Positions 1-8,674 of a stretch of DNA of 64,000 nt are shown in pieces (positions within the stretch are counted from its first letter, which is position 1; each line of letters begins with the position of its first letter). The stretch lies in contig JAGOLX010000006.1 of assembly GCA_017993835.1 (NCBI GenBank), positions 62,001-126,000 on the forward strand. Reading direction: 5' to 3'. Source of the stretch: Phycisphaerae bacterium. GTDB lineage: Bacteria > Planctomycetota > Phycisphaerae > Sedimentisphaerales > Anaerobacaceae. The notes beneath the pieces are model-generated. The model ran no database searches. It saw only the letters and a list, made by a program, of their open reading frames with translations, and was not told where the DNA came from. The position numbers and the translations under genes are program-made.

Positions 1-1601
1 AAGTCCGGGACATCCGGTGCACAGATGACCTGGAACTCGAGGCCTTTCTTCTCCGCGAGACTGCGCATCATCGCTTCCACGCAGTGCAACGCAGACGCCA
101 GCTCGCAGTCCTGCAATTCGACCTCGATCCGTCCGGCTTCGATCTTGGACAGATCGAGGATGTCGTCGATGAGTTCCAGGAGATGTTGGCCGCTGTCGCG
201 AATCAGACCGACGTGCTCCCTCTGCTCGGCGGTCAACTCCTGTTCGGCCAGGAGGTCGCTGAATCCGATGATGGCGTTCATCGGGGTGCGAATCTCGTGT
301 GTCATGTTGGCAAGAAACTGGCTCTTGGCCGCGTTGGCGGCTTCCGCACGGTTCGCCATCTCGTTGGCCCGGCTCGTGGCCTCCAGGAGTTCCCGACTCA
401 TCTGCTCGGCCTGATCCTTGGCCCGCTTCAGGTCGGTCTCCGCCTCCTTGCGTGCGGTGATGTCGAGGTGGGTGCCGCACGCCCGCAGCGGTCGTCCGTT
501 CTCATCCCGTTCGGTCACACGTCCCTTGGCGAGAATCCACACCCAGCGACCCGACTTGTGCCGGATCCGGTGCTCCGTTTCGTACGAGATTGTCCGGCCT
601 TGCAGATGGGCATCGAGGACCGGCCTGACGTGCGGCAGATCGTCCGGATGCACCAGCTTCTCCCAGGCGCCCAGATGCGGCGTCAATTCCTCGTGAGAAT
701 ACCCCAGCATCTCGAGCCAGCGATCATTGACGTCAATGTGTCCCGTCGTGATGTTCCAGTCCCAGGTGGCCAGATCGCCGCCGGAAATCGCAAGGTTGAG
801 TCGTTCCTCCCGCTCTCGCAGCGCCGTCTCGGCCCTCTTTCGCGTGGTGATATCCTTCACTACGGCCATGGACCCGGTGATCTCTCCGCGCGGTCCCTTC
901 AGCGGGCTCAGAGATATCTCGACATCGATGATCTCCCCGGTCTTGCGGATGATCTTCGTTTCGAGATGGCCAGTGCCATCCTCCGAGGTCGCGCCGAGCG
1001 TCCAGAGCTTCTCCCACTCCTGCGGCGGATGGAGAGTGCTCACGTCTCGTCCGGACAGGTCCGACCGGTCCATGCCGAGCAGCTCTTCCGTCAAATGGTT
1101 CCATGAAACCAGACGCAACGCGGTGTCCGCCACCATGATCGCTACCGCGGAGTTCTTGAACATCGTCCGATAGCGTTCTTCGCTTGCTCGCAATTGCCGC
1201 TCGTATTCCTTCCGCTCCATGGCGTAGCGAATCACGCGGGACAGGACGGGACCCGTGATGCAGTCCTTCGTGAGGTAATCCTGCACTCCCCTCTGCATGG
1301 CCTCGATCGCCGTCTCCTCGTCCCCGTGGCCGGTGAGGATGACAGTCGGGATCTCCTCTGTCCAAGGTGCGAGAGAGCCCAGCGATTTGAGTCCGCTGCT
1401 GTCGGGCAGTCCGAGATCCAGCAGCACGAGGTCAGGTCTGTCGGTCTGGAGCGAAGCGAGGGCCTCCGCCAGAGAGGCTGCCTGTTGGGTGATCACCCGG
1501 CCCAGGGAAGATCCGGCCAACTCGCGGGTGAGCGCCTTGCGGTCTGTCGGGTCGTCTTCTACGATCAGTATTCTGATGGTTCCGTCGTAACGTGAGGTCA
1601 C
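1..1601 (-). CDS. Hybrid two-component sensor: REC-PAS-PAS-histidine kinase (3' end outside window)
   Basis: Reading leftward from a GTG at 1601, preceded by GGGGGA and an upstream in-frame stop, the frame is open to the window edge (533 codons, C-terminus missing). The N-terminus is a receiver domain: IVEDDPTD acidic pocket, LLDLGLPD with the phospho-acceptor Asp, ILTGHG, and the DYLTKD lysine. Two PAS/PAC modules follow (about residues 145-270 and 275-400), the second containing WDWNITTG and HPDDLPH. A coiled linker leads to the dimerisation/H-box NMTHEIRTPMNAIIGFSDLL, whose His is the likely phosphorylation site. The ATPase domain would begin at about the cut edge. No transmembrane segment is visible, so this is a cytoplasmic sensor. 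The REC-first order suggests it receives phosphate from another kinase. The signal is unknown. Confidence 0.9.
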   Translation of the reverse strand, partial: MTSRYDGTIRILIVEDDPTDRKALTRELAGSSLGRVITQQAASLAEALASLQTDRPDLVLLDLGLPDSSGLKSLGSLAPWTEEIPTVILTGHGDEETAIEAMQRGVQDYLTKDCITGPVLSRVIRYAMERKEYERQLRASEERYRTMFKNSAVAIMVADTALRLVSWNHLTEELLGMDRSDLSGRDVSTLHPPQEWEKLWTLGATSEDGTGHLETKIIRKTGEIIDVEISLSPLKGPRGEITGSMAVVKDITTRKRAETALREREERLNLAISGGDLATWDWNITTGHIDVNDRWLEMLGYSHEELTPHLGAWEKLVHPDDLPHVRPVLDAHLQGRTISYETEHRIRHKSGRWVWILAKGRVTERDENGRPLRACGTHLDITARKEAETDLKRAKDQAEQMSRELLEATSRANEMANRAEAANAAKSQFLANMTHEIRTPMNAIIGFSDLLAEQELTAEQREHVGLIRDSGQHLLELIDDILDLSKIEAGRIEVELQDCELASALHCVEAMMRSLAEKKGLEFQVICAPDVPD

Positions 1602-1891
1602 ACGTAGTCCCCCGGGAGTACTCAGTCCTCATATGGGCCGAAGCCTGTGGCTTCTTGCTCGGGGGGAGTATCGGACGAACGGTTTCGGGACTGCGGCGCA
1701 TTCCTCCGGGTCCGGAAATGCCTGCGATTCATGTCGAAGGAGCCGCCACGGTGCGACGAACCCATCGCAATGTTCCGATAAGCGAGGGCAGGCCGGGACC
1801 GGGCGTGGGCTGCCGTCGGCGCGTCACGCCGCATCGGACGGCAACCGGGAGAACGCCTGGACCGTTCCCCTGCAGGAGAATGGGTTTCGCC

Positions 1892-1920
1892 TTGACAAGG
1901 GGTGGGAGAGAAGGTATACT
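1892..1920 (+). promoter_or_regulatory. Consensus sigma-70-like promoter upstream of the C39-like gene
   Basis: TTGACA at 1892-1897, a 17-base spacer and TATACT at 1915-1920 form a near-perfect housekeeping promoter. Transcription would start near 1927, leaving a leader of about 290 bases before the start codon at 2221. The rest of the 1602-2220 gap holds no coding frame I would defend. Confidence 0.7.
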
Positions 1921-2220
1921 GACGCGATACTTCCGGGGATGTGGAGGGTCCTGTGTGCCACGGTTGGCATTCAACCCCGGGATGGTGTCTCAGTTGTAGT
2001 ATTGCCCCCAACTACTCACGGATGAAAACGGCCTTCAGGTCGCGCTCTGTATTTGTGTGCGCGGATCGCGTCTGGATTTCGTCGGAAGTCTCTGTGCCGG
2101 TGGTCTGCCGGCGAGGCAGGAGACGGAGGCCCGCTGTCGCGGCCAGGGAGGAGATCCTGTGGGGAGAATCGTCGAACGTCCGGTGCGCACACGCAATTGA
2201 CTGATTTTGTGGAGAGTGTG

Positions 2221-3183
2221 ATGAAGAGAACAACGATTTGGGCTGTGCTTGTGGGCATGTGTGTGGTCCCGGTGGCCGTGCAGGCTGCGGATGCGTCGGG
2301 ATACGAGGCGGTCGTGGGACTCAGTTATGCGACCGAGAGCAGCATCCTGCCGAATACGGCTGACTACGACTGGTGGTACGGCTGCTCCGCCACGTCGGCG
2401 GGCATGGCGATGGGGTACTATGACCGCAACGGGTACGCCGGGTTGAGCTACTCTAACCTGGTTGCCGGCGGTGTCGCGGAGGCGAGTACGCATGGCGGCG
2501 TGATGGGCACGTGGGAGTACCTGGCTCAGTATGCCATCGCCAGTCCGGGACATGCCGCGGACTTCTACTCCGGCGGCTATGAAGCGTCGGGTGACGACAA
2601 CTACACGGGCCGGGCCTTCGATTGTCTGGCGGACTTCATGGGGACCAGCCAGGACGCCTGCGGCAACAGCAACGGCGGAACCACCTTCTACTACTACACC
2701 GATGGCTTGGTGCTCACTTCTGACACTCTCGACTATTTGGCCACCCTTGGCTACGACTACTATGACTCGGATGGCATGTACGGCATCGGCGAGTACGTCG
2801 AGTATTGCGGCTACTCCGTCGCCCAGTTGTATACCCAGGCTACCAACAACGTGTCAGGCGCTGAGATCCTCGGCTTCAGCTTCGAGGACTACATGGCCGA
2901 GATCGATGCCGGCCGCGTCGTGTTGCTCCACGTGGAAGGCCACACGATGATCGGCGTCGGCTACGGCGACAACAACCTCGTCTATCTGTACGAGACGTGG
3001 TACAAAGGCCTTGACAGCATGATCTGGGGCGGCAAGTTCTCCGGAATGGAAATGTGGGGTGTCACCGTGCTGGAACTGGCGGGCGGGGATGCCATGGTGC
3101 CGGTGCCCGGTGCGATCCTCCTGGCCGGCCTCGGCGCCGGTTGCGTGAGGTGGCTGCGGCGGCGCGGCTCGCTCCTGAGCTAG
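2221..3183 (+). CDS. Secreted C39-like cysteine peptidase-fold protein with PEP-CTERM anchor
   Basis: This 320-residue exported protein begins MKRTTIW followed by a hydrophobic signal peptide ending near VQAAD. The segment WWYGCSATSAGMAMGYYD has the Cys-containing helix typical of C39-like (papain-fold) domains. VEGHTMIGVGYG supplies the expected His about 190 residues later. The C-terminus VPVPGAILLAGLGAG, then a tryptophan and an Arg cluster, matches the planctomycete VPxPGA form of the PEP-CTERM sorting signal, so the protein is probably processed and surface-attached. The ATG at 2221 was chosen because the signal peptide starts there; the same frame is open further upstream but reads as non-coding. 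Whether it is a peptidase or a structural relative cannot be told from sequence. Confidence 0.8.
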   Translation: MKRTTIWAVLVGMCVVPVAVQAADASGYEAVVGLSYATESSILPNTADYDWWYGCSATSAGMAMGYYDRNGYAGLSYSNLVAGGVAEASTHGGVMGTWEYLAQYAIASPGHAADFYSGGYEASGDDNYTGRAFDCLADFMGTSQDACGNSNGGTTFYYYTDGLVLTSDTLDYLATLGYDYYDSDGMYGIGEYVEYCGYSVAQLYTQATNNVSGAEILGFSFEDYMAEIDAGRVVLLHVEGHTMIGVGYGDNNLVYLYETWYKGLDSMIWGGKFSGMEMWGVTVLELAGGDAMVPVPGAILLAGLGAGCVRWLRRRGSLLS

Positions 3184-3257
3184 AAAGGGGACTATCCTCG
3201 TGGCGCTCGGCGCTTGGCTTGTGCCCAATGTGCCGTGAAGCCACGCAGTCTGTGAAG

Positions 3258-3300
3258 ACGGACGATGGTGGACGCACTGCCTGCGTGTACCATCGTCCGT
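3258..3300. terminator. Bidirectional hairpin terminator between convergent genes
   Basis: ACGGACGATGGT (3258-3269) and its exact complement ACCATCGTCCGT (3289-3300) form a 12-bp stem, with a second 5-bp stem ACGCA/TGCGT inside the loop. It fills the gap between the stop codon at 3183 and the stop of the minus-strand amidase at 3302, so it can serve both transcripts. No clear U-tract follows. Confidence 0.7.
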
Positions 3301-3301
3301 G

Positions 3302-4216
3302 TCATTTCAGGAAGGCCTGGATTCCGTCGGCGATGGCCTCGGCCAGGCGGTCGCGAAAGCTGTCGTTCGCCAAGCGGGCGACGTCCTGGGCGTTGGAGAG
3401 GTAGCCCATCTCGATCAGCACGGCGGGGCCCTCGCTCTTGACCAGGACGCGGTAATCGTTCTCGCGAATGCCCCGGTTCTTCATGCCGGTTCTCTCCATG
3501 GCCTGATTGATCGCCTGGGCGGCCCGATACGCGCCCGCCGACGCTGAAGGAGCGACATAGATCGTGAAGCCCTGGGCGCTGCTGCTCGGCGCGGAATCCG
3601 CATGGATGCTCACGAACAGGTCGGCGTTTCGCCGGTTGCCGATGGCGGCGCGTTCTTCCTTCTCGATGTACTCGTCCTTCCAGCGGGTCATGACGACCCC
3701 GATTCCCCGTTGATCGAGGAGATTGGCGACCTTGGCGGCCACGCGGAGGTTGATGTCCTTTTCCCTGATGCCGGACGGACTCAGGGCGCCGGGGTCGTGT
3801 CCGCCATGACCGGCGTCGATGACCACCAGTCCCTTGGTCTTGCCCGGCTTGACCGGCGGTTTCACCGGCGCTGCGGTGAGCAGGTGCGAGCGGATCTGGT
3901 CCTCCAACGCTGCTGGCACCTGCACGATCCCGTCCGCCTTATTGACCGCGCCCGATGGGCCGATCGGCTTGCCGTTTACGAAGAACCGTCCGTCGGCGTG
4001 TGTGAAGAGGATGACGGTGTTCGCTGAGTTCTTCAGGACGATGAAGGTGTCATTCCGTTGCTCGATCCGCATGCCCAAGCGTGAGGCCAACTGCTCGACG
4101 GTGATCGTCCTGCTGGGGATGACCACCCCGGGCGGCGCGTGCTGCGGCCCCTGGCAGCCGGCGATTCCCAGTGTCAGGCACGTGATTGCGATACAGATTC
4201 GGGTTCTTGTAGTCAT
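3302..4216 (-). CDS. N-acetylmuramoyl-L-alanine amidase (Amidase_3), lipoprotein
   Basis: This 304-residue protein cleaves the bond between N-acetylmuramic acid and the stem peptide in peptidoglycan. It has a type II signal peptide with lipobox IAGC (Cys at about 20), so it is membrane-anchored. A beta-rich N-terminal region (about 35-115, resembling a copper amine oxidase-like/AMIN substitute) precedes a Pro/Lys linker and the catalytic domain. Zinc ligands are visible in order: VVIDAGHGGHDPGA, the Glu of REKD, SIHADS, and the catalytic Glu in VLIEMGYLSN. It is monocistronic and convergent with the C39-like gene. No obvious Shine-Dalgarno precedes the ATG. Confidence 0.92.
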   Translation of the reverse strand: MTTRTRICIAITCLTLGIAGCQGPQHAPPGVVIPSRTITVEQLASRLGMRIEQRNDTFIVLKNSANTVILFTHADGRFFVNGKPIGPSGAVNKADGIVQVPAALEDQIRSHLLTAAPVKPPVKPGKTKGLVVIDAGHGGHDPGALSPSGIREKDINLRVAAKVANLLDQRGIGVVMTRWKDEYIEKEERAAIGNRRNADLFVSIHADSAPSSSAQGFTIYVAPSASAGAYRAAQAINQAMERTGMKNRGIRENDYRVLVKSEGPAVLIEMGYLSNAQDVARLANDSFRDRLAEAIADGIQAFLK

Positions 4217-4343
4217 ATAAGGGGTTTTATCGGAGATTTGGGCGCGAAGGGTTTAGACTTCATGCGAATATTCCGGATCAGGCGATGAAAAAGCACGTGG
4301 TTCCAGGTTGTTCGCGTCTCCGGCGGCCGGCGAGGAGATCCCG

Positions 4344-5144
4344 CTACGGCATGGCGGTGCGCCAGTTGGCGGCCATACAGGCGAAGTCGTGCAGGTCCAC
4401 GGCGCCGTCGCGATTGGCGTCGGCCCGTTCGCAGAAGTCGTTGTGCCGAGAGCTTTCAGACGCCAGCCAGTAATGGCTCATCTCCGTCAAGTCGGCGATG
4501 TCCACCTTGCCGTCCACGACCAGATCGCCCGCGAGCGGCTGGACGTTGAAGACGATCGTGACGGGCTCCGACGGCTCGTACTGGTCGCCGTCCTCCAGGC
4601 TGTCACGGATCCGGAAGGTGATCCATCGCAGGTTGTCGCCGTCGGTGGCCTGGTAAGACATGTGGATGTGGGCGTCGCCCCGCAGGGCATGGATGTAGCT
4701 GTGGTCGAAACTCTGCCCGACGGCGTCGAGCGTGAACTGGGGATAGTCCTTGTGGACGGCCCGCAACCCGGGCGAAAGTGCGATACATTCCACGGTGACA
4801 CAGTAGTCCACGTCGGGATCGCCCCCGAGCGCGCGGTTGGGATCATACGTGTGGCTGGCGCTCGGATTGTCGGCCTGGAACGAGTCAAAGCCAGGCTCGC
4901 CCACGCGGTAGGGATAGCTCGTGAAGATGCTCCTGTTCAGCGAGTAGAACCAGTTGGCGTATGGCGTCTCGTCGCTGTCGCGGTATTTCTGCCAGGAATC
5001 GACGAACAGGACCCTGTCGTCCGGCGTTCCGAAGACGCCGTCGCGATTGCAGCCGAAGATGAAGTGATCGAGCGGACATTCCGCTCGCGCAGACAGACTA
5101 CACGCCAGGATTGCCCCGATGCAGATTGCCGTGACAGGTTTCAT
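4344..5144 (-). CDS. Secreted protein of unknown function with dockerin-like tail
   Basis: 266 residues with a signal peptide (MKPVTAICIGAILACSLSARA). The central part is not a family I recognise; it contains several Cys residues and a His-rich segment HALRGDAHIHMSY. The C-terminus has two EF-hand-like loops, DLVVDGKVDIADL and DANRDGAVDLHDF, each followed by a W-containing helix, the layout of a type I dockerin-like pair. The sentence-like junction FNVQPLAGDL resembles AKTVIQPIAGDL in the protein encoded at 5970-6902, so the two are probably paralogues in design. Start: ATG with AGGAGT upstream. It is the last gene of the minus-strand run. Confidence 0.7.
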   Translation of the reverse strand: MKPVTAICIGAILACSLSARAECPLDHFIFGCNRDGVFGTPDDRVLFVDSWQKYRDSDETPYANWFYSLNRSIFTSYPYRVGEPGFDSFQADNPSASHTYDPNRALGGDPDVDYCVTVECIALSPGLRAVHKDYPQFTLDAVGQSFDHSYIHALRGDAHIHMSYQATDGDNLRWITFRIRDSLEDGDQYEPSEPVTIVFNVQPLAGDLVVDGKVDIADLTEMSHYWLASESSRHNDFCERADANRDGAVDLHDFACMAANWRTAMP

Positions 5145-5159
5145 TCTTCCACTCCTGAG

Positions 5160-5945
5160 TTATGGGTTCTCCGGCCACTTCGGGGCCGCCTCGGGATACC
5201 AGTTGCACACGCCGGGGTACTCATACGTCTGCTCGAACTTCAGGCCCTCCGCATGGCCGTCCGCAAAGAGGTAGTGCGAGGTCCCCTGGTGCCGGTCCCA
5301 GGCGATGAATTGTTTGGCGTAATCCACGGAGCCTTCCCACGTCTCCGGATGGATGTGGTCGGCCAGGGTGAAGTTCTCTGTGTCCGGGGCCTCGCTGATC
5401 CAGATGCAGGACATCGGACGTCGAATGTTGTTGACGCAGTTGTACCGGTTGGATTTCGGGCCGTAACGATAGTGGACCGGGTCGAGCAGCGCATTAACCG
5501 CGAAACTCGAATACCTTGCGTCGCTCTGTTCGCTGAGCGGCCGGTCCCAATCGACGAACTCCTTGCCCTTGTCGCTCGGGCAGCGGAACAGGAGCTGCTC
5601 CTTGGTGTATCGCGTCAGGACCCGCAGCCAGTGATCGTCGGGCCCGTCGATGTGGCACGAGCTGGGCGGCAGGCGGTATTCGGAGTCCGGCAGATACGCC
5701 TGCATCGCGATGCCCATCTGTCGCAGGTTGCTCCGGCACGCGATTCTCTGCGCCTGCTTGCGGGCCCGATTCAGCGCCGGCAGGAGAATTGCCATCAGAA
5801 TCGCGATGACCGCGATGACCACGAGCAGTTCGATCAGCGTGAAGCCGCTCCTGCTGGCACGCGGAGAAATGGCCCATCCGAGGCGCCCGAAGGCGCCTCG
5901 GATGTCTCTCCACCGCCGCCGCGGCTGGTGTGAATCCCTTTTCAT
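5160..5945 (-). CDS. Pseudopilin-like protein with prepilin methylation motif and C-terminal display domain
   Basis: 261 residues. After a long basic leader comes [20 protein letters not shown], the class III (type IV prepilin/type II secretion pseudopilin) cleavage and methylation motif. Downstream lies the planctomycete-type globular domain containing [13 protein letters not shown] and [10 protein letters not shown] near the end (the H/DG-type signature typical of this expanded family). The ATG at 5945 has AAAAGG six bases upstream; a GTG at 5963 in frame is an alternative. It sits 24 bases after the His-rich dockerin protein and 15 before the next gene, so it is co-transcribed. Such proteins are very numerous in planctomycetes; the individual role is unknown. 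Confidence 0.8.
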   Translation of the reverse strand: MKRDSHQPRRRWRDIRGAFGRLGWAISPRASRSGFTLIELLVVIAVIAILMAILLPALNRARKQAQRIACRSNLRQMGIAMQAYLPDSEYRLPPSSCHIDGPDDHWLRVLTRYTKEQLLFRCPSDKGKEFVDWDRPLSEQSDARYSSFAVNALLDPVHYRYGPKSNRYNCVNNIRRPMSCIWISEAPDTENFTLADHIHPETWEGSVDYAKQFIAWDRHQGTSHYLFADGHAEGLKFEQTYEYPGVCNWYPEAAPKWPENP

Positions 5946-5969
5946 GGCGAACCTTTTCTTCACGCCGGC

Positions 5970-6902
5970 TCAGTCCTCGTGATCGTGATCGTGGTCGTGA
6001 TCGTGGGACTCGACTTGCTCGCCGCTGTAGACGCCGGATTGGCCCCAGTGGTCGATCAGGATCTGGAGGTCATCGATATCGACCACGCCGTCGTTGTTCA
6101 GATCGCCTGCGATCGGCTGGATGACCGTCTTGGCGAAGCGGATCGTGAAATTGGCGGAACGCTCGTACAGGCCGCCGGCGTCGTGAGCCGACAGGACGAC
6201 GGAGACCTCGCTGTCCGACTCATCGAGCCAGAAGCAGAAGCCTGCGTGGGCGTGAATGCCCCAGGCGTTCTCGTCGTCGAGCCACCTCTTCTCCAGGGAA
6301 TACGTGTCGCTGTCGCGCTCCAGAACCGCCGTATCGTCGGACAGGAGCATGAAGAAATCGTCCTCGTCGAGGTTGCCGCTGACGCCCTCTCGTTGCAGGT
6401 AGATGTCCCAGGCGGGCGAGGTGTTGACGTCCTCGCTGGCCAGGTTCCAGGCGCCCTGTGGACCGAAGGCGGAGTGCCAACCGTCGATGTGCTCCCGCCC
6501 GTTGGGATCGCCGTAACCTCCGGCCTTGCTGTATAGGAAGTTACACGTGTACAGCGTCTTGTTGGGATCGTCCGGCCTGGCGATGTGCTCTCCTTCTTCC
6601 TCGACCCGCGTCAGGACGAGGAAGGCGCCGCCGTTGGCCTGTTCCCAGGCAGGCCAGCCGGGCGTCGCACAGTCGTGAATCGGCGGCAGGGAAAAGAACC
6701 AGAGTTTGTTGTCGTCGGTGGGGTCCGAGTCCACAGATCCCACGCCGGGCGTGCTCCAGTCTGCCGGACGCCAGGTGGGATTGATCCCGATGTGCGTATG
6801 GGCGACGATGCACTCGCCGTACGTGAGCGGGGCGCCCAGGGCCAGCAGGGTGATCGCGATTATTGCTTTTCGAACCGGACGAGATGAAACGGTTACTTTC
6901 AT
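5970..6902 (-). CDS. Secreted dockerin-tailed protein with His-Asp metal-binding C-terminus
   Basis: 310 residues: signal peptide (ending near APLTYGE), then ECIVAHTHIGINPTW and several His/Trp-rich stretches such as GIHAHAGFCFWLDE. A single dockerin-like EF-hand DLNNDGVVDIDDL follows, then a terminal HDHDHDHDHED tail. The His-Asp tail and the position in the same direction behind a Fur-family gene suggest binding of Zn, Ni or Cu outside the cytoplasm. The catalytic or binding fold is not one I recognise. Start: ATG at 6902 with AGAGGAAA upstream; the frame is open further upstream but that extension looks non-coding. There are 151 bases without a gene between it and the gene ahead, so it may have its own promoter. 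Confidence 0.7.
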   Translation of the reverse strand: MKVTVSSRPVRKAIIAITLLALGAPLTYGECIVAHTHIGINPTWRPADWSTPGVGSVDSDPTDDNKLWFFSLPPIHDCATPGWPAWEQANGGAFLVLTRVEEEGEHIARPDDPNKTLYTCNFLYSKAGGYGDPNGREHIDGWHSAFGPQGAWNLASEDVNTSPAWDIYLQREGVSGNLDEDDFFMLLSDDTAVLERDSDTYSLEKRWLDDENAWGIHAHAGFCFWLDESDSEVSVVLSAHDAGGLYERSANFTIRFAKTVIQPIAGDLNNDGVVDIDDLQILIDHWGQSGVYSGEQVESHDHDHDHDHED

Positions 6903-7053
6903 CTGTTGTATTTCCTCTCGATATTGCCTATCCAGACCCGAAGTGCCCCCAAGTTCCCTCAGGAGCGCCTTGCCATGGGAGGAAGGGCGAACCTGCCGCT
7001 CGTGAACCATGAGAAAGCAGTGCAGAGCAAACAGACGTCGCCCGCTCCAGACA

Positions 7054-7386
7054 TCACGGGGAGTGGGTTGGCAGGGGAGGGCCGCGAGGAAGCGAGGCCT
7101 GCAGATGGCGGATTCCCGCCGGCTCAGCCATTGCCGGCAGGTCCGTGCGAAACACAGGGGTGTCGTGTGTGAGTTCGACGCTCGCGACGATCGCGCCATT
7201 CTTGGACACGATCAGGAGTTGCTGGCAGATTGTACAGTCGTGCGAGTCGTGGTCCGCGGAGTGATCGACGCTGAGCAGATGGAGGGTCAGCAACAACCCG
7301 CTCGTCGTAGCGACGAGGGCTGCACAGGCCGCCAACAACAGGGCGGTCCGCGTCGAGCCTGCGAGTTGTCTTGAACCGATCCTCAT
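7054..7386 (-). CDS. Small membrane protein with His/Cys metal-binding segment
   Basis: 110 residues: basic N-terminus, one transmembrane helix (TALLLAACAALVATTSGLLL), then DHSADHDSHDCTICQQLL, a cluster of Asp, His and a CxxC that looks made for a thiophilic metal. It resembles the small DUF2946-type proteins near metal and copper genes in other bacteria, but I cannot assign it firmly. The ATG at 7386 was preferred over a TTG at 7401. It lies 34 bases after the Fur-family gene, so the two are likely co-transcribed. Confidence 0.6.
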   Translation of the reverse strand: MRIGSRQLAGSTRTALLLAACAALVATTSGLLLTLHLLSVDHSADHDSHDCTICQQLLIVSKNGAIVASVELTHDTPVFRTDLPAMAEPAGIRHLQASLPRGPPLPTHSP

Positions 7387-7420
7387 GGGAAAACCTGTCA
7401 ACTCCCGGTTTCACAAGCAC

Positions 7421-7843
7421 TTACGTGCAGGCCGGGCACAGACCCTCCAATCGCACCTGCTGGCGGCTGATGACGAATCCCTTGCGCGGGATCACAGCCA
7501 TCGGCAGCGAAATATCCGTCATGCACAGCGTCACGCCGCAACGAGTACACGTAAAGTGCGGGTGGCACTGATGTTCCGTGCAATGGTCCGCCAGCTCGAA
7601 GTGCCAGGCGCGGTTCTCCATGAAGGCGCGATGGACGAGCCCCGCTTCGGCCAGCGACTCGAGCGTCCGGTACACCGTGACCCGATTCGACGCGTGGCTC
7701 TCCAGGTGTTCGCTGATCTGCTCCTGAGACAGCGGGCCCGCGGCTCCCATGAGCACCTTCAGAATGGCGACGCGGGCCTCCGTGCAGTACAGCCTGGCCT
7801 CCTTGAGGAGGTGTCGGGCCTTGTCTTCGAACGGATCGCTCAC
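7421..7843 (-). CDS. Fur-family metalloregulator, probably Zur-like
   Basis: 140 residues. The winged helix includes LSQEQISEHL and NRVTVYRTLESLAEAGLVHR, the standard Fur-family recognition region. The dimerisation/metal domain shows HCTEHQCHPHFTCTRCG and a C-terminal LCPAC, giving two CxxC pairs for the structural zinc site and the H-x-H cluster of the sensing site. The GTG at 7843 overlaps the stop of the membrane-protein gene by four bases (GTGA), which implies translational coupling. Zinc sensing is inferred from the His-rich neighbours and a palindrome at the operon promoter; Fur, PerR or Nur roles are not excluded. Confidence 0.85.
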   Translation of the reverse strand: MSDPFEDKARHLLKEARLYCTEARVAILKVLMGAAGPLSQEQISEHLESHASNRVTVYRTLESLAEAGLVHRAFMENRAWHFELADHCTEHQCHPHFTCTRCGVTLCMTDISLPMAVIPRKGFVISRQQVRLEGLCPACT

Positions 7844-8595
7844 GAACGGGCCTCCTCGGATTGATGGTGGTGGTGGCAGCAGCAGTGCCCCTCGTGCGGG
7901 TGCGACGAACGGACGAAGAACATCGGGAAGACGATGTCGCTGAAACAACAGGGCAGCCACACGGAGATGAACAGGACGATGAAGACGCCGAAGAACAGCA
8001 TGGGAGTCAGCTCCCGGTGAGTGTTCATCAGGATGTGGAAAGACGATGCCCACGTGCTGATCAGGATATGACCGGCGTGGGGGAACTTGGTGTTCGGCCA
8101 AAACCAGGCCAGCAGGATGCCGAGAATTGCTGCGGGATTCACGAGATACCACTCCTCGATGAAACCCAGGTGGATGTGCGATTTGTCCTCGTGGGCGTGG
8201 GCTTCGTGCTCATGCTCATGGGTTGCCGACGGCTCGGTGGTCTCTGTGTCCTCGTGCAGGCTGGCGTGAGTGGGCACGGCTACGCCGAGGATGTCCTCGC
8301 CAAAGTAGGGTAGGATGCAGTCGCTCAGCGTGGCGACGCCGATGGCCCCAACGTATCCGACGAGCAGAACCCACAGGAAGTTCGGCTTCTTCTCGTGGAG
8401 CTTGAACAGCGAGGCAGTGACGATGGCTGACAGGACGACATGGGCCGGATGGAACACCTGAAAGAGCCGCAGACTGACCTGCGTCGAAGCCTTGGCGAAG
8501 ACGAACATCGCCAGGATGCCGGTGGCGGCCCCGAACAGGGTGAAGGGCGCATGGGCCTTCAGTTCTGTGAGAATCATGTTCAATCTCTGCTGCAT
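7840..8595 (-). CDS. Polytopic membrane protein with His-rich loop and tail, putative metal transporter
   Basis: 251 residues with about six hydrophobic segments (for example around FTLFGAATGILAMFVFA, FLWVLLVGYVGAIGVA, PAAILGILLAWFW and MLFFGVFIVLFISVWL). A loop contains THEHEHEAHAHEDKSHIH and the C-terminus HEGHCCCHHHHQ. Conserved-looking Cys residues in SDCILP and LPCCFSD lie at membrane edges. I do not recognise the family. The His clusters and coupling to a Fur-family gene argue for handling of zinc or a similar divalent metal. It is the first gene of the minus-strand run, with a promoter and a palindromic operator about 50-90 bases upstream. Start: ATG at 8595, GGAGA upstream. Confidence 0.7.
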   Translation of the reverse strand: MQQRLNMILTELKAHAPFTLFGAATGILAMFVFAKASTQVSLRLFQVFHPAHVVLSAIVTASLFKLHEKKPNFLWVLLVGYVGAIGVATLSDCILPYFGEDILGVAVPTHASLHEDTETTEPSATHEHEHEAHAHEDKSHIHLGFIEEWYLVNPAAILGILLAWFWPNTKFPHAGHILISTWASSFHILMNTHRELTPMLFFGVFIVLFISVWLPCCFSDIVFPMFFVRSSHPHEGHCCCHHHHQSEEARS

Positions 8596-8646
8596 CTGTT
8601 CGCCATCTCCTGGAATCCCGGAATCAACTGCTCAACCACACGCGGT

Positions 8647-8674
8647 ATTATAACTCCTACGTCAGGATTTGCAA
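8647..8674 (-). promoter_or_regulatory. Promoter of the metal-locus operon
   Basis: On the minus strand TTGCAA (8674-8669), a 16-base spacer and a perfect TATAAT (8652-8647). Transcription would start near 8640, about 45 bases before the first start codon. The -35 element lies inside the palindrome described separately. Confidence 0.65.

Noticed and set aside
84..1106. 340-codon open frame on the plus strand
   Set aside because: It is antisense to the sensor kinase, whose REC, PAS and H-box motifs read cleanly on the minus strand.
1927..2220. Known riboswitch in the long leader
   Set aside because: I could not match c-di-GMP, cobalamin, TPP or SAM motif landmarks by eye.
4308..5933. 541-codon open frame on the plus strand
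   Set aside because: It runs antisense to two recognisable secreted-protein genes and has no domain.
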